The notes under the pieces were generated by a model, which saw nothing but the letters and a program-made list of their open reading frames with translations, ran no database searches and was not told where the DNA came from. A stretch of 9,854 bases of DNA. Source: an uncultured Oscillibacter sp. GTDB lineage: Bacteria; Bacillota; Clostridia; Oscillospirales; Oscillospiraceae. The position numbers were made by a program, and so were the translations under genes. The stretch's first letter is position 1. The number at the start of each line of letters is the position of its first letter. Location of the stretch: NCBI GenBank assembly GCA_905236835.1, contig CAJOQY010000299.1:1-9854 (forward strand), given 5' to 3'. Positions 1-5,894 of the stretch are shown piece by piece.

Positions 1-37
1 GGGGGGCGTTTTTCGGGGTTACGTTTCCCTTTGCATT

Positions 38-77
38 GCCCCCCTTGTAAAAAGGGGGGGCGCGTCAGCGCCGGGGG
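38..77. repeat. G/C-rich double hairpin, possible intergenic repeat
   Basis: A run of C at 39-44 followed by TT pairs with AA and the G run at 52-60 around a short A-rich loop. Directly adjoining it, GGCGC (59-63) and GCGCC (68-72) form a second perfect 5-bp stem with a GTCA loop, followed by GGGGG at 73-77. Neither strand has a T tract after the first hairpin, so it is not a standard intrinsic terminator. The look is that of the palindromic intergenic repeats found dispersed in many Bacillota genomes, but only one copy lies in this window, so the repeat status is inference. Confidence 0.35.
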
Positions 78-130
78 ATTTCTGAATGTCAATAACATTT
101 TGAAGGCGTACTTTTCGCCGGATTTCGCGT

Positions 131-177
131 AAAAAAATAACGGGAAACGGTTAAAAAACGCCGTTTTCCGTTATTTT
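131..177 (-). terminator. Intrinsic terminator of the tRNA-Arg gene
   Basis: Arms at 134-150 and 161-177 are complementary over 17 bp with one G-T wobble around a 10-nt loop (151-160). Read on the minus strand the stem is followed by a T-rich run (complement of 131-137), the normal layout of a Rho-independent terminator. It starts only a few bases after the encoded CCA of the tRNA, so it would end the tRNA transcript right after the mature 3' end. Confidence 0.85.
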
Positions 178-182
178 CGCGA

Positions 183-259
183 TGGTACGCCCGACTGGAT
201 TTGAACCAGCGGCCTTCAGAGTCGGAGTCTGACACTCTATCCAACTGAGCTACGGGCGC
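183..259 (-). tRNA. tRNA-Arg, anticodon CCG
   Basis: The complement folds as a full cloverleaf. The acceptor stem GCGCCCG pairs with CGGGCGT, with a terminal G-T. The D arm pairs GCTC with GAGT, and the anticodon stem pairs TCAGA with TCTGA. The anticodon loop is CTCCGAC, so the anticodon is CCG and it reads CGG (Arg). The T arm is GCTGG-TTCAAAT-CCAGT. The discriminator base is A and the 3' CCA is encoded at 183-185. The gene is monocistronic: promoter at 297-325, terminator at 131-177. An open reading frame through it gives the peptide VAQLDRVSDSDSEG, a well-known false protein made by translating tRNA genes. Confidence 0.97.
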
Positions 260-296
260 GTATATGGCTGATATAACTGACATATAAGATATGATA

Positions 297-325
297 ATTA
301 TAACAGAAAAAATCCGGTTTGTAAA
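297..325 (-). promoter_or_regulatory. Sigma70-type promoter of tRNA-Arg
   Basis: On the minus strand TTTACA (320-325) and TATAAT (297-302) are separated by exactly 17 bp, and TGT just before the -10 makes it an extended -10 as well. The predicted start near 290 gives a leader of about 30 nt before the tRNA 5' end at 259. A T-rich stretch lies inside the spacer. This is the strongest promoter match in the window, as expected for a stable RNA gene. Confidence 0.85.
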
Positions 326-353
326 GGGGGTTTTGAAATTTATTTTATAATTT

Positions 354-677
354 TTATAAACGCGGTTCGTCGTGCCAGAGTTCAAGGATAAAACAATCGA
401 AATGCCGTCCCCACGGGCGAAAATATGACAGAGATTGCAAGCCCGTACTTCCTCGGTTATGCGCGACGCTTAATAAAATCTCTCCCGGAGGGACGGGCAG
501 CCAGTTTGACGGCAGCATGGCCAGCAGCATGGATTCATTGAAATGTCCATCCGGGAGAAATGTCTGTTCCAGACGGCATGGCAGCCATAATTCTTTGACA
601 GTCCGCTGGATACTCAAATGACGTTTTAAAAGTCTGACATACATATTTCGATCCACACAATTACTGATGATTCGCAT
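354..677 (-). CDS. Hypothetical 107-aa protein, doubtful
   Basis: I do not recognise this frame. It begins 31 nt after the HtrA stop codon and runs 107 residues to TAA. It is rich in Leu, Trp and His (for example ELWLPCRLEQTF and ILELWHDEPRL), has no signal peptide, no clear membrane segment and no known motif. In favour: same strand, directly downstream of an operon, and no other frame explains the stretch. Against: the A/T-only bases before ATG contain no Shine-Dalgarno sequence, and no good alternative start with one is visible (Met12 also lacks one). A TATAAT at 694-699 with a poor -35 could give a nearly leaderless transcript. It could be a small real gene, a decayed remnant or chance. 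Confidence 0.4.
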   Translation of the reverse strand: MRIISNCVDRNMYVRLLKRHLSIQRTVKELWLPCRLEQTFLPDGHFNESMLLAMLPSNWLPVPPGEILLSVAHNRGSTGLQSLSYFRPWGRHFDCFILELWHDEPRL

Positions 678-708
678 ATTATATATATATATAATTATAC
701 GGATATAT

Positions 709-2034
709 TTATTCTTCCGGAAAGCGCAAAGTGACTTCCAGTTGTTCCCCGTTCCGCCAAAGGATTAGCGTTAATTCCCCGCCGGAGTAACAATGCCGTC
801 TTGCCCATAATAAATCATGGCTGGATGTCATGGGGATTCCGCCCGCGCTTAAAATATAATCGCCCGCCAGTACGCCCGCTTTCGCCGCCGGATAATCCGG
901 CTCCACGGATTCGACATACAGTCCCCACACGCCGTCGGCGGCTTCCTGACATTCGGAATAGACCACGACGCCAAGCAGCGGCTCCGGCTGAATCTCGCCG
1001 TATGTCAGCAGGTCATTGACAAGACGGTACATCCCCGCCGACGGAATGGCGAATCCCAAGCCCTCCACGGTGGATCGGCTGGAACTCATTTTGACGACGT
1101 TGATGCCGACGACTTGCCCGTATTCGTTGATCAAAGGTCCGCCGGAGTTGCCGACGTTCAAGGCCGCGTTTGTCTGGATCAGCGTCATGACGCGTCCCTC
1201 AACCGCCACATCACGATCCACGGCGGATACGATGCCGTCCGTGAATGTCCCGCGAAACTCGACGCCCAGCGGGTTTCCGATGGCGTAAACTTTATCGCCC
1301 ACGCTTAATAGATCCGAATTGCCGAATTCCGCCGCCGGAACGGGGTCCTCGTCCTCCGGCAGTTCCATTTTTAATATCGCCAGATCCTGCCCCTCATCCC
1401 CGGCGACATATAAAGAACGATAACGCCGACCGTTGTCAAGTACGGCCACGCATTCCCGCCCGCCGTCTATCACATGATAATTGGTCAGAAAATATCCGTC
1501 CTCCGTGAAAATCACGCCGGTTCCCAGCGCGGAGCCGCCTCCGTCCAGTTCCACGACCACGGTCACGACGGACGGATTCACCTGCCGGTATACTTCCGGC
1601 GCGGTCCGGCTCTCGCCGTGTTCGGCGAGTACGGTGAACGTCACGCTGTCGGACCGCGTGGCCGCGGGCAGGAAGATGCCGGATGTACCGCTCCAGTCAT
1701 CGTCCTCATCGCCGCTCCGGTATTCCCATGAAAACCGGTCGTCGGGCCGCCAGCGGATTTCCGGGGTCCATGTCCGGGCCGCCGCCGCTAAAAGTCCCGC
1801 CGCCGCCATGCCGGACAGAAACGCCGCGACGCCGTACCAGCGCGAATGTTTTTTCTTTTGAATCCGCCGCCCCGGGCGGCGGCGCACCGGATCCCGCGCC
1901 GTCTGTCCCTGATGGGGAGGATTATTTTCGTATTCCGGAACCGGATTCAACAGATAAAGGCTTTGGCTGGCCGGGAGCGGCGTCTGTTCCGTATGTTCCG
2001 CCATGCCGTTGTTTTCACGCTCAAATTCTTCCAT
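709..2034 (-). CDS. Membrane-anchored HtrA/DegP-like serine protease (S1C) with PDZ domain
   Basis: Extracytoplasmic quality-control protease that cleaves misfolded or damaged exported proteins. Layout over 441 residues: cytoplasmic tail with a basic stretch (51-65), one membrane helix (about 66-88), an acidic linker, a trypsin-like domain (about 147-340) and one PDZ domain (about 352-437). The catalytic triad is visible: His187 in TNYHVI, Asp217 in GQDLAIL and Ser297 in GNSGGPL. GNPLG (254-258) and GIVSA (267-271) are also typical of the family. The usual NPGNSGGP reads NVGNSGGP here, which should be tolerated. Start chosen at 2034 because GGGAG lies 11 nt upstream; Met11 has no ribosome site. 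The gene is 44 nt behind the kinase gene without a visible promoter or terminator between, so it is probably co-transcribed with the two-component system. Length and single PDZ match Gram-positive HtrA-type proteins; a more exact subfamily name is not supported. Confidence 0.93.
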   Translation of the reverse strand: MEEFERENNGMAEHTEQTPLPASQSLYLLNPVPEYENNPPHQGQTARDPVRRRPGRRIQKKKHSRWYGVAAFLSGMAAAGLLAAAARTWTPEIRWRPDDRFSWEYRSGDEDDDWSGTSGIFLPAATRSDSVTFTVLAEHGESRTAPEVYRQVNPSVVTVVVELDGGGSALGTGVIFTEDGYFLTNYHVIDGGRECVAVLDNGRRYRSLYVAGDEGQDLAILKMELPEDEDPVPAAEFGNSDLLSVGDKVYAIGNPLGVEFRGTFTDGIVSAVDRDVAVEGRVMTLIQTNAALNVGNSGGPLINEYGQVVGINVVKMSSSRSTVEGLGFAIPSAGMYRLVNDLLTYGEIQPEPLLGVVVYSECQEAADGVWGLYVESVEPDYPAAKAGVLAGDYILSAGGIPMTSSHDLLWARRHCYSGGELTLILWRNGEQLEVTLRFPEE

Positions 2035-2078
2035 CGCGTTTTCTTCTCCCGATATATTGAGATAGATTTTTATGATTT

Positions 2079-3527
2079 TTACGCAATTCGCAGGGAGAAC
2101 GAAAACTCCGTGACGCCGTTTTCACTCGTGGCGTAAATTTCCTCCCTGTGCTGATGTAAAATCGTCCGGACGATATATAACCCCAGCCCGACGCCGTCTT
2201 TGTCCTCGTTGCGGGATTTGTCGCTTTTATGAAATCTGTCAAATAACAAAGGCAGTTCCTCCGGCGGAATGGTCTCCCCGAGATTTCGCACGGTGACATA
2301 AACTCTGCCGTCTCTCGGTTCCAGTCCCAGATACAAAGTAGAGCCTTCTCTGGCGAATTTCGCCGCGTTTTCGAGTAAATTATATAACACCTGCGTCATC
2401 ATGTCCTTGTCGCCCGGAACGAAAATCGGCCCGTCGGGAATATCGGCGTCCACGTCCAGCTTACGATCCGTGATTTTCTTTTCCATGGAGATTAACACCC
2501 GGCGCATTCGTTCGCAAATATCAAACGTCGCGCCGCTTTTCATGGGGTCAATCGCCTGAATCTGGCTGACATCCAGCATCCGGCGCACCATGCGGCTGAG
2601 GCGGCGGCTTTCCTCGGAAATAATGCGCAAATATTGCCGCTCGCGTTCCGGCGGAATCGTCCCGTCTAAAATTCCGTCCGTATATCCGGCGATGGTCGTC
2701 AACGGCGTTTTTAAATCATGCGAAAGATTGGATATAAATTCCCTCCGCTGTGATTCCTGACGTTCCAGAGACTCGGCCATTTGATTAAACGACGCGGCCA
2801 GTTCCCCGATCTCGCCCGGGCTGTCCTGATCGTCCGGCATCCGAGGCGCGAAATCCCCCTCGCCGTACTGACGGGCGGCCCGCGCCATTTCGCTTAAAGG
2901 CTGGACAAATCTTGAGGACGTAATCGACGAAACGGCGATGGAAATCAGCAGCACCGCGAACGCCGTAATAAAAAATATAATCGTAAAGCCCTGCCACATG
3001 GTATCCAGAGACGTGTTGGCCGACAGCGCGAACACGAGGCCGATTTGTTCGGACGTGCCGGGCTTCACCGCCGGGACGCCGACAGCGAAAAATCGCTGTC
3101 CGTCCGGCCCGTAGATTTTCCCGTGTACCGCCGGTTCTCCTTCCCGCAGGCGCGCGACCAGATTTTCCGGCACGGATTCCTGTCCGAGTCCCTGTCCTGT
3201 GGACAGCACCAAGCCGCCCCGCTCGTCGCAGATCAGAAAGTGCATATAAGACCCCACGGCGGAATACCCGGAAAGCTGTTGAAATCCGGGATCGTATTGA
3301 AATCTCTCCAGAGAACGCTGGCGGCCATATTCGAGATAATCGGCGGACAGTTCGCCCATCATGCGGGCGCGGTTTTCCATCTCAAGATTTGTCTGATAGC
3401 GGGCGTATTGATAACTGACCGTGAAAAAGGCGACGCCCAGCAGGGCCAGCGTCAGTAATACCATGCCCGTGGTAATAAACATCTGCCGCCAGTACAGGCT
3501 CCGAAAACGGTAATTCAGCCAACTCAT
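2079..3527 (-). CDS. Sensor histidine kinase (HAMP-HisKA-HATPase)
   Basis: Membrane sensor that autophosphorylates on histidine and passes the phosphate to the regulator encoded just before it. Over 482 residues: first membrane helix about 14-38, extracytoplasmic sensor of about 140 residues (39-178) with Cache/PAS-like strands (FLICDERGGLVLST), second helix about 179-203, HAMP about 203-255, HisKA about 259-325 with the phosphoacceptor His270 in FISNLSHDLKTPL, and the ATP-binding domain about 372-481. The N box (LYNLLENAAK, Asn383 and Asn387), F box (LFDRFHKSD) and G2 box (GVGLGL) are intact. The G1 box reads NLGETI instead of DxGxGI, a variant also known in other Bacillota kinases. The start codon overlaps the regulator stop as ATGA, so translation is coupled. 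The sensed signal cannot be read from the sequence; the adjoining htrA-like gene suggests envelope stress. Confidence 0.93.
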   Translation of the reverse strand: MSWLNYRFRSLYWRQMFITTGMVLLTLALLGVAFFTVSYQYARYQTNLEMENRARMMGELSADYLEYGRQRSLERFQYDPGFQQLSGYSAVGSYMHFLICDERGGLVLSTGQGLGQESVPENLVARLREGEPAVHGKIYGPDGQRFFAVGVPAVKPGTSEQIGLVFALSANTSLDTMWQGFTIIFFITAFAVLLISIAVSSITSSRFVQPLSEMARAARQYGEGDFAPRMPDDQDSPGEIGELAASFNQMAESLERQESQRREFISNLSHDLKTPLTTIAGYTDGILDGTIPPERERQYLRIISEESRRLSRMVRRMLDVSQIQAIDPMKSGATFDICERMRRVLISMEKKITDRKLDVDADIPDGPIFVPGDKDMMTQVLYNLLENAAKFAREGSTLYLGLEPRDGRVYVTVRNLGETIPPEELPLLFDRFHKSDKSRNEDKDGVGLGLYIVRTILHQHREEIYATSENGVTEFSFSLRIA

Positions 3528-4219
3528 GCTTCCGTTCCGTCCCGCAGTTCAAATTTATAACCGACGCCCCAGACGGTTTTCAGCGTCCATTGATCCGACA
3601 CGTTTTCCACTTTTTCACGCAGACGCTTGATATGCACATCCACCGTCCGGCTGTCGCCGAAGTAATCAAATCCCCAGACCTCGTCCAAAAGCTGATTGCG
3701 CGTATAGACTTTATTGGGCGTGGACGCGAGATGATATAACAATTCCAGTTCTTTGGGCGGCGTGTCGATTTTTTTGCCGTCCACGATCAATTCATAGCCG
3801 TCCAGATCGATAATTAATTTATCAAAAACAAGGCGTTTGCTGGTGTCATTCGGGATTTCCGTCCGGCGCAGGACGGCGTTGATCCGGGCGATTAATTCTT
3901 TCATTTCAAATGGCTTGACGAGATAATCATCCGCGCCCATGTCCAGCCCCTGAATACGGTCAAAAACTTCGCTCTTGGCCGTGAGCATAATCACGGGAAT
4001 CCGGGACGATTCCCGAATTTTGGACAGAACCGCCCAGCCGTCCATAACGGGAAGCATGACATCCAATAAAATCAAATCCGGCTTTTTCTTGCGGAATTCC
4101 CCGATGGCTCTGGCGCCGTCCCCGGCGATACGCACGTCAAATCCTTCTTTTATCAGATACATCTCAATCAGATCCGAGATATTATGATCATCTTCCACTA
4201 CTAAAATATCACGCGCCAT
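3524..4219 (-). CDS. OmpR/PhoB-family response regulator
   Basis: DNA-binding regulator switched by the kinase encoded immediately downstream. The receiver domain (about 1-120) has the acidic pair Asp10/Asp11, phosphoacceptor Asp53 in LILLDVMLP, Thr80 in IMLTA and Lys102 in LVKPF. The C-terminal winged helix (about 130-226) contains the usual ELELLYHLASTPNKVYTR, the RTVDVHIKRLREK recognition-helix region and the final WGVGYKF hairpin. The length of 231 residues is normal. The start is secure: GGAGG lies 7 nt before ATG. It is the first gene of the regulator-kinase-protease operon, and the spacer in front carries an extended -10 and a TGAATT-N5-TGAATT direct repeat that could be its own binding site (autoregulation, inferred). 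It is similar in layout to CssR, PhoP and WalR; the sequence alone does not choose among them. Confidence 0.95.
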   Translation of the reverse strand: MARDILVVEDDHNISDLIEMYLIKEGFDVRIAGDGARAIGEFRKKKPDLILLDVMLPVMDGWAVLSKIRESSRIPVIMLTAKSEVFDRIQGLDMGADDYLVKPFEMKELIARINAVLRRTEIPNDTSKRLVFDKLIIDLDGYELIVDGKKIDTPPKELELLYHLASTPNKVYTRNQLLDEVWGFDYFGDSRTVDVHIKRLREKVENVSDQWTLKTVWGVGYKFELRDGTEA

Positions 4220-4245
4220 AGCAATCCCTCCAGCCTTCCGATCCT

Positions 4246-4300
4246 GTTATCAAATATAACAATATATGCCGCCTGTTATTATCTTGAATTTTATTATAAC
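4246..4300. repeat. Two GTTAT/ATAAC inverted-repeat pairs in the 5' leader
   Basis: On the plus strand GTTAT (4246-4250) and ATAAC (4256-4260) form one small palindrome with a 5-nt centre. GTTATTAT (4275-4282) and ATTATAAC (4293-4300) form a second, wider one with one mismatch, which overlaps the -10 element. They lie between the promoter and the regulator gene. They could be operator half sites or weak RNA hairpins in the leader, but the motif is A/T-rich and short, so chance is possible. Confidence 0.3.
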
Positions 4301-4301
4301 A
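4293..4301 (-). promoter_or_regulatory. Extended -10 promoter of the two-component/HtrA operon
   Basis: The minus strand reads TGTTATAAT (4293-4301), an exact extended -10 (TGN plus TATAAT). No good -35 is present at 16-18 bp: the hexamer there is close to AACAAA. The predicted start is near 4286, giving a leader of about 66 nt with the GGAGG ribosome site of the regulator at 4227-4231. A promoter with a fine -10 and no -35 is what is expected when an activator bound around -35 recruits polymerase, and a direct repeat lies in that place. Confidence 0.6.
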
Positions 4302-4320
4302 TCTTTTCCGGCGTATTTGT

Positions 4321-4337
4321 TGAATTTTCTGTGAATT
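4321..4337. promoter_or_regulatory. Candidate response-regulator box, TGAATT-N5-TGAATT
   Basis: Two identical hexamers TGAATT at 4321-4326 and 4332-4337 are separated by 5 nt, an exact 11-bp period. This hexamer-N5-hexamer layout is the known geometry of sites bound by OmpR/PhoB-family dimers (WalR and PhoP boxes, for example). The box covers about -36 to -52 from the predicted start, centred near -43, the usual place for an activator that replaces a -35 element. A third TGAATT sits at 4285-4290, out of phase. Binding by the adjoining regulator is inference. Confidence 0.4.
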
Positions 4338-4364
4338 GCGTAAAAAATAAAATATAAAAAACAA

Positions 4365-5882
4365 TCACGAAAAGCCGGAGCATATGATTTCATCCAGCGG
4401 CAGGCACCGGTCGCCAATCCCGGCGGACGCCGTGAAAAACGCGGATAATCCGGTCACGGACACGCCGCCGCCCAGCCAGACCGGAACAGCCGCCCCGCTT
4501 CCCCGCGAAACCGCGCGCAGAGTTTCCCTTGCCTGATACGCCGTCCGGACGGAATACGACGCGTCCGGCATATAGCACACAAATCCGGCTTCACGCATGA
4601 TCCGGCGGATTTCCTGTTTTGACAATGCCCCGCCGCCGTCCGTATGATATAATAATATATTATTATATAAATTATCACGCGCGTCCGGCATCTCATAATT
4701 GGCCGCCAAATGACCGGCGTTTTCCAGCAACACCAGACGCGTTTTGATTCCGGCTGTTTCTTTCAGAATCCGATTATCTTCCCGCAGATTTTCCAGAATC
4801 CGCGGGAGTGGGTTTTCCTCTTCCCCGTTCCGTCCGCCGCCGTCCGCGATCAGACCGATTGCGTATCCGGACGCGGCTATTCCGCGGGACAAATCCCCAT
4901 ACTCCCGCAGAAAATCCGATCCGCAGAACACAGTGACCGTCGGCGCGGGGGCTTTTCGCTCCTGATTCGGATTCAATCCGTCAGAATCGCCGGACAGACG
5001 ATCCAGAAAATCCAACAAATCCCCGGCGGATTCCCCGTCGGCCCGCGCGCAAAGATATAAATCACGGTTGCCCGCCAGCGGTTCCGGCGTCGGCGACGGG
5101 GAAGGCGTCAATGTCGCTGACGGAAACGGCGTCGCCGCCTCCGTCGGGGCGGGCGTCACCGCGTGAATGATATAATCCGGGAGAATCGGCGTCCGCGGGG
5201 ACGGCGTATCAGATACGTCCGGAGGCTCGGGACCGCTCTCGCTTTCCGTTTCCGGCAGGACAGGCGGTTCCGGATCCGGCCCCGGCTCCCGGCTGCGCAG
5301 ATATTCCTCGTAACGCGTCTGAATCTGTTCATACGCCACGTCCAGAAACAGCCGTTCATCCACCCGAAAATCCTCTTTGCGCATCCAGATCAGCGTACCG
5401 TGTTCCACGCTGATTTCGGAATACAGCAGTCCGAAATAACGCGCGATCACCATCGCCGGAACATAATATTCCCCGCTACGCTGAATCATGCCGGGCGCGT
5501 AAAAATCGCCGTCGTCCCCTGTGGCGTAATGGCCGCCAAGCGTATAAACCAAAGACCCTTTCCCGCCGTACAAAGACAACAGCCCCCGCGACTGGTCCCG
5601 CACGCGGGAAATATCCAGCGCGTCCTGCGCTCTTTCATCCGTGAATACCGCGCTGGAAATATAGACATAACCGCCGTCGAAAAACGGCATCGCGTTTCCG
5701 GACACGGGCAAAACGCGATCCCCGGCGGCGATAAAATAAACCTCGCCGTCCGGCTGGGCCGCTTCCCCCGCGATCCCGCGCGGGAAAATCCATATCGCGA
5801 AAACCATCACGCAAAATAAAAATATCCGCTTCCATATCGTTTTCATATGATTCCCGTCTTTCGCGTTTTCCGCGCGTTTCAT
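4365..5882 (-). CDS. Secreted protein: copper-amine-oxidase-type N-domain plus degenerate NodB-like C-domain
   Basis: A 505-residue exported protein. A signal peptide or anchor lies at about 13-40 (KTIWKRIFLF, then a hydrophobic core ending in GIAGEA). Residues about 45-185 resemble the copper amine oxidase N-terminal domain used as an extracellular module in Bacillota (GGYVYISSAVF, GEYYVPAMVIARYFGL, GTLIWMRKEDF). Residues 197-270 form a Pro/Ser/Thr/Glu linker (PSATLTPSPSPTPEP). Residues about 273-505 follow the order of a polysaccharide deacetylase fold: TVTVFCGSDFLREY, SGYAIGLIADGG, NRILKETAGIKTRLVLLEN, a late IRRIMREAGFVCYMP strand and a final CLPLDEI. The catalytic TFDDG and the metal-binding HxxxH are absent, so it is probably not an active deacetylase; this assignment rests on motif order only. 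It starts 12 nt after the DUF4127 gene. Neither Met1 nor Met13 (5846) has a strong ribosome site; Met13 gives the cleaner signal peptide. Confidence 0.8.
   Translation of the reverse strand: MKRAENAKDGNHMKTIWKRIFLFCVMVFAIWIFPRGIAGEAAQPDGEVYFIAAGDRVLPVSGNAMPFFDGGYVYISSAVFTDERAQDALDISRVRDQSRGLLSLYGGKGSLVYTLGGHYATGDDGDFYAPGMIQRSGEYYVPAMVIARYFGLLYSEISVEHGTLIWMRKEDFRVDERLFLDVAYEQIQTRYEEYLRSREPGPDPEPPVLPETESESGPEPPDVSDTPSPRTPILPDYIIHAVTPAPTEAATPFPSATLTPSPSPTPEPLAGNRDLYLCARADGESAGDLLDFLDRLSGDSDGLNPNQERKAPAPTVTVFCGSDFLREYGDLSRGIAASGYAIGLIADGGGRNGEEENPLPRILENLREDNRILKETAGIKTRLVLLENAGHLAANYEMPDARDNLYNNILLYHTDGGGALSKQEIRRIMREAGFVCYMPDASYSVRTAYQARETLRAVSRGSGAAVPVWLGGGVSVTGLSAFFTASAGIGDRCLPLDEIICSGFS
4647..4675. 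repeat. 29-nt A/T-only run with perfect 22-bp palindrome inside a gene
   Basis: Bases 4647-4675 are all A or T, and 4647-4668 equal their own reverse complement exactly (22 bp). The run lies inside the secreted NodB-like gene, where it encodes residues of the stretch DNLYNNILLYH (403-413), all with A/T-only or nearly A/T-only codons in otherwise GC-rich DNA. No frameshift results. It could be a local slippage product, a site for an A/T-binding protein, or drift in a tolerant loop. Confidence 0.6.
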
Positions 5883-5894
5883 GCCCGCCCGTTT

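Noticed and set aside
87..92. TTGACA on the minus strand after the tRNA terminator
   Set aside because: No -10 element at a suitable distance downstream.
183..259. tRNA-Arg as an integration site for a mobile element
   Set aside because: No integrase gene, no direct repeat of the tRNA 3' end and no phage-like gene is visible in the window.
89..385. 98-aa minus-strand frame over the tRNA
   Set aside because: It contains VAQLDRVSDSDSEG and FKSSRA, the typical false protein from translating a tRNA gene; the cloverleaf explains the stretch.
2083..2096. 14-nt match (GAATTGCGTAAAAA) between the kinase end and the promoter spacer near 4333
   Set aside because: On opposite strands; one copy is just the last kinase codons and stop; a match of this length is close to chance in a window this size.
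3045..3458. 137-aa plus-strand frame opposite the kinase gene
   Set aside because: Lies over the kinase sensor and first membrane helix; no independent support.
4338..4364. T-rich tail after the NodB-like gene as a terminator
   Set aside because: The minus strand is T-rich there, but no GC stem precedes the T tract, so an intrinsic terminator is not supported.
5163..5819. 218-aa plus-strand frame opposite the secreted NodB-like gene
   Set aside because: Arg-rich composition without motifs and overlapping a gene with signal peptide, linker and recognisable domains.
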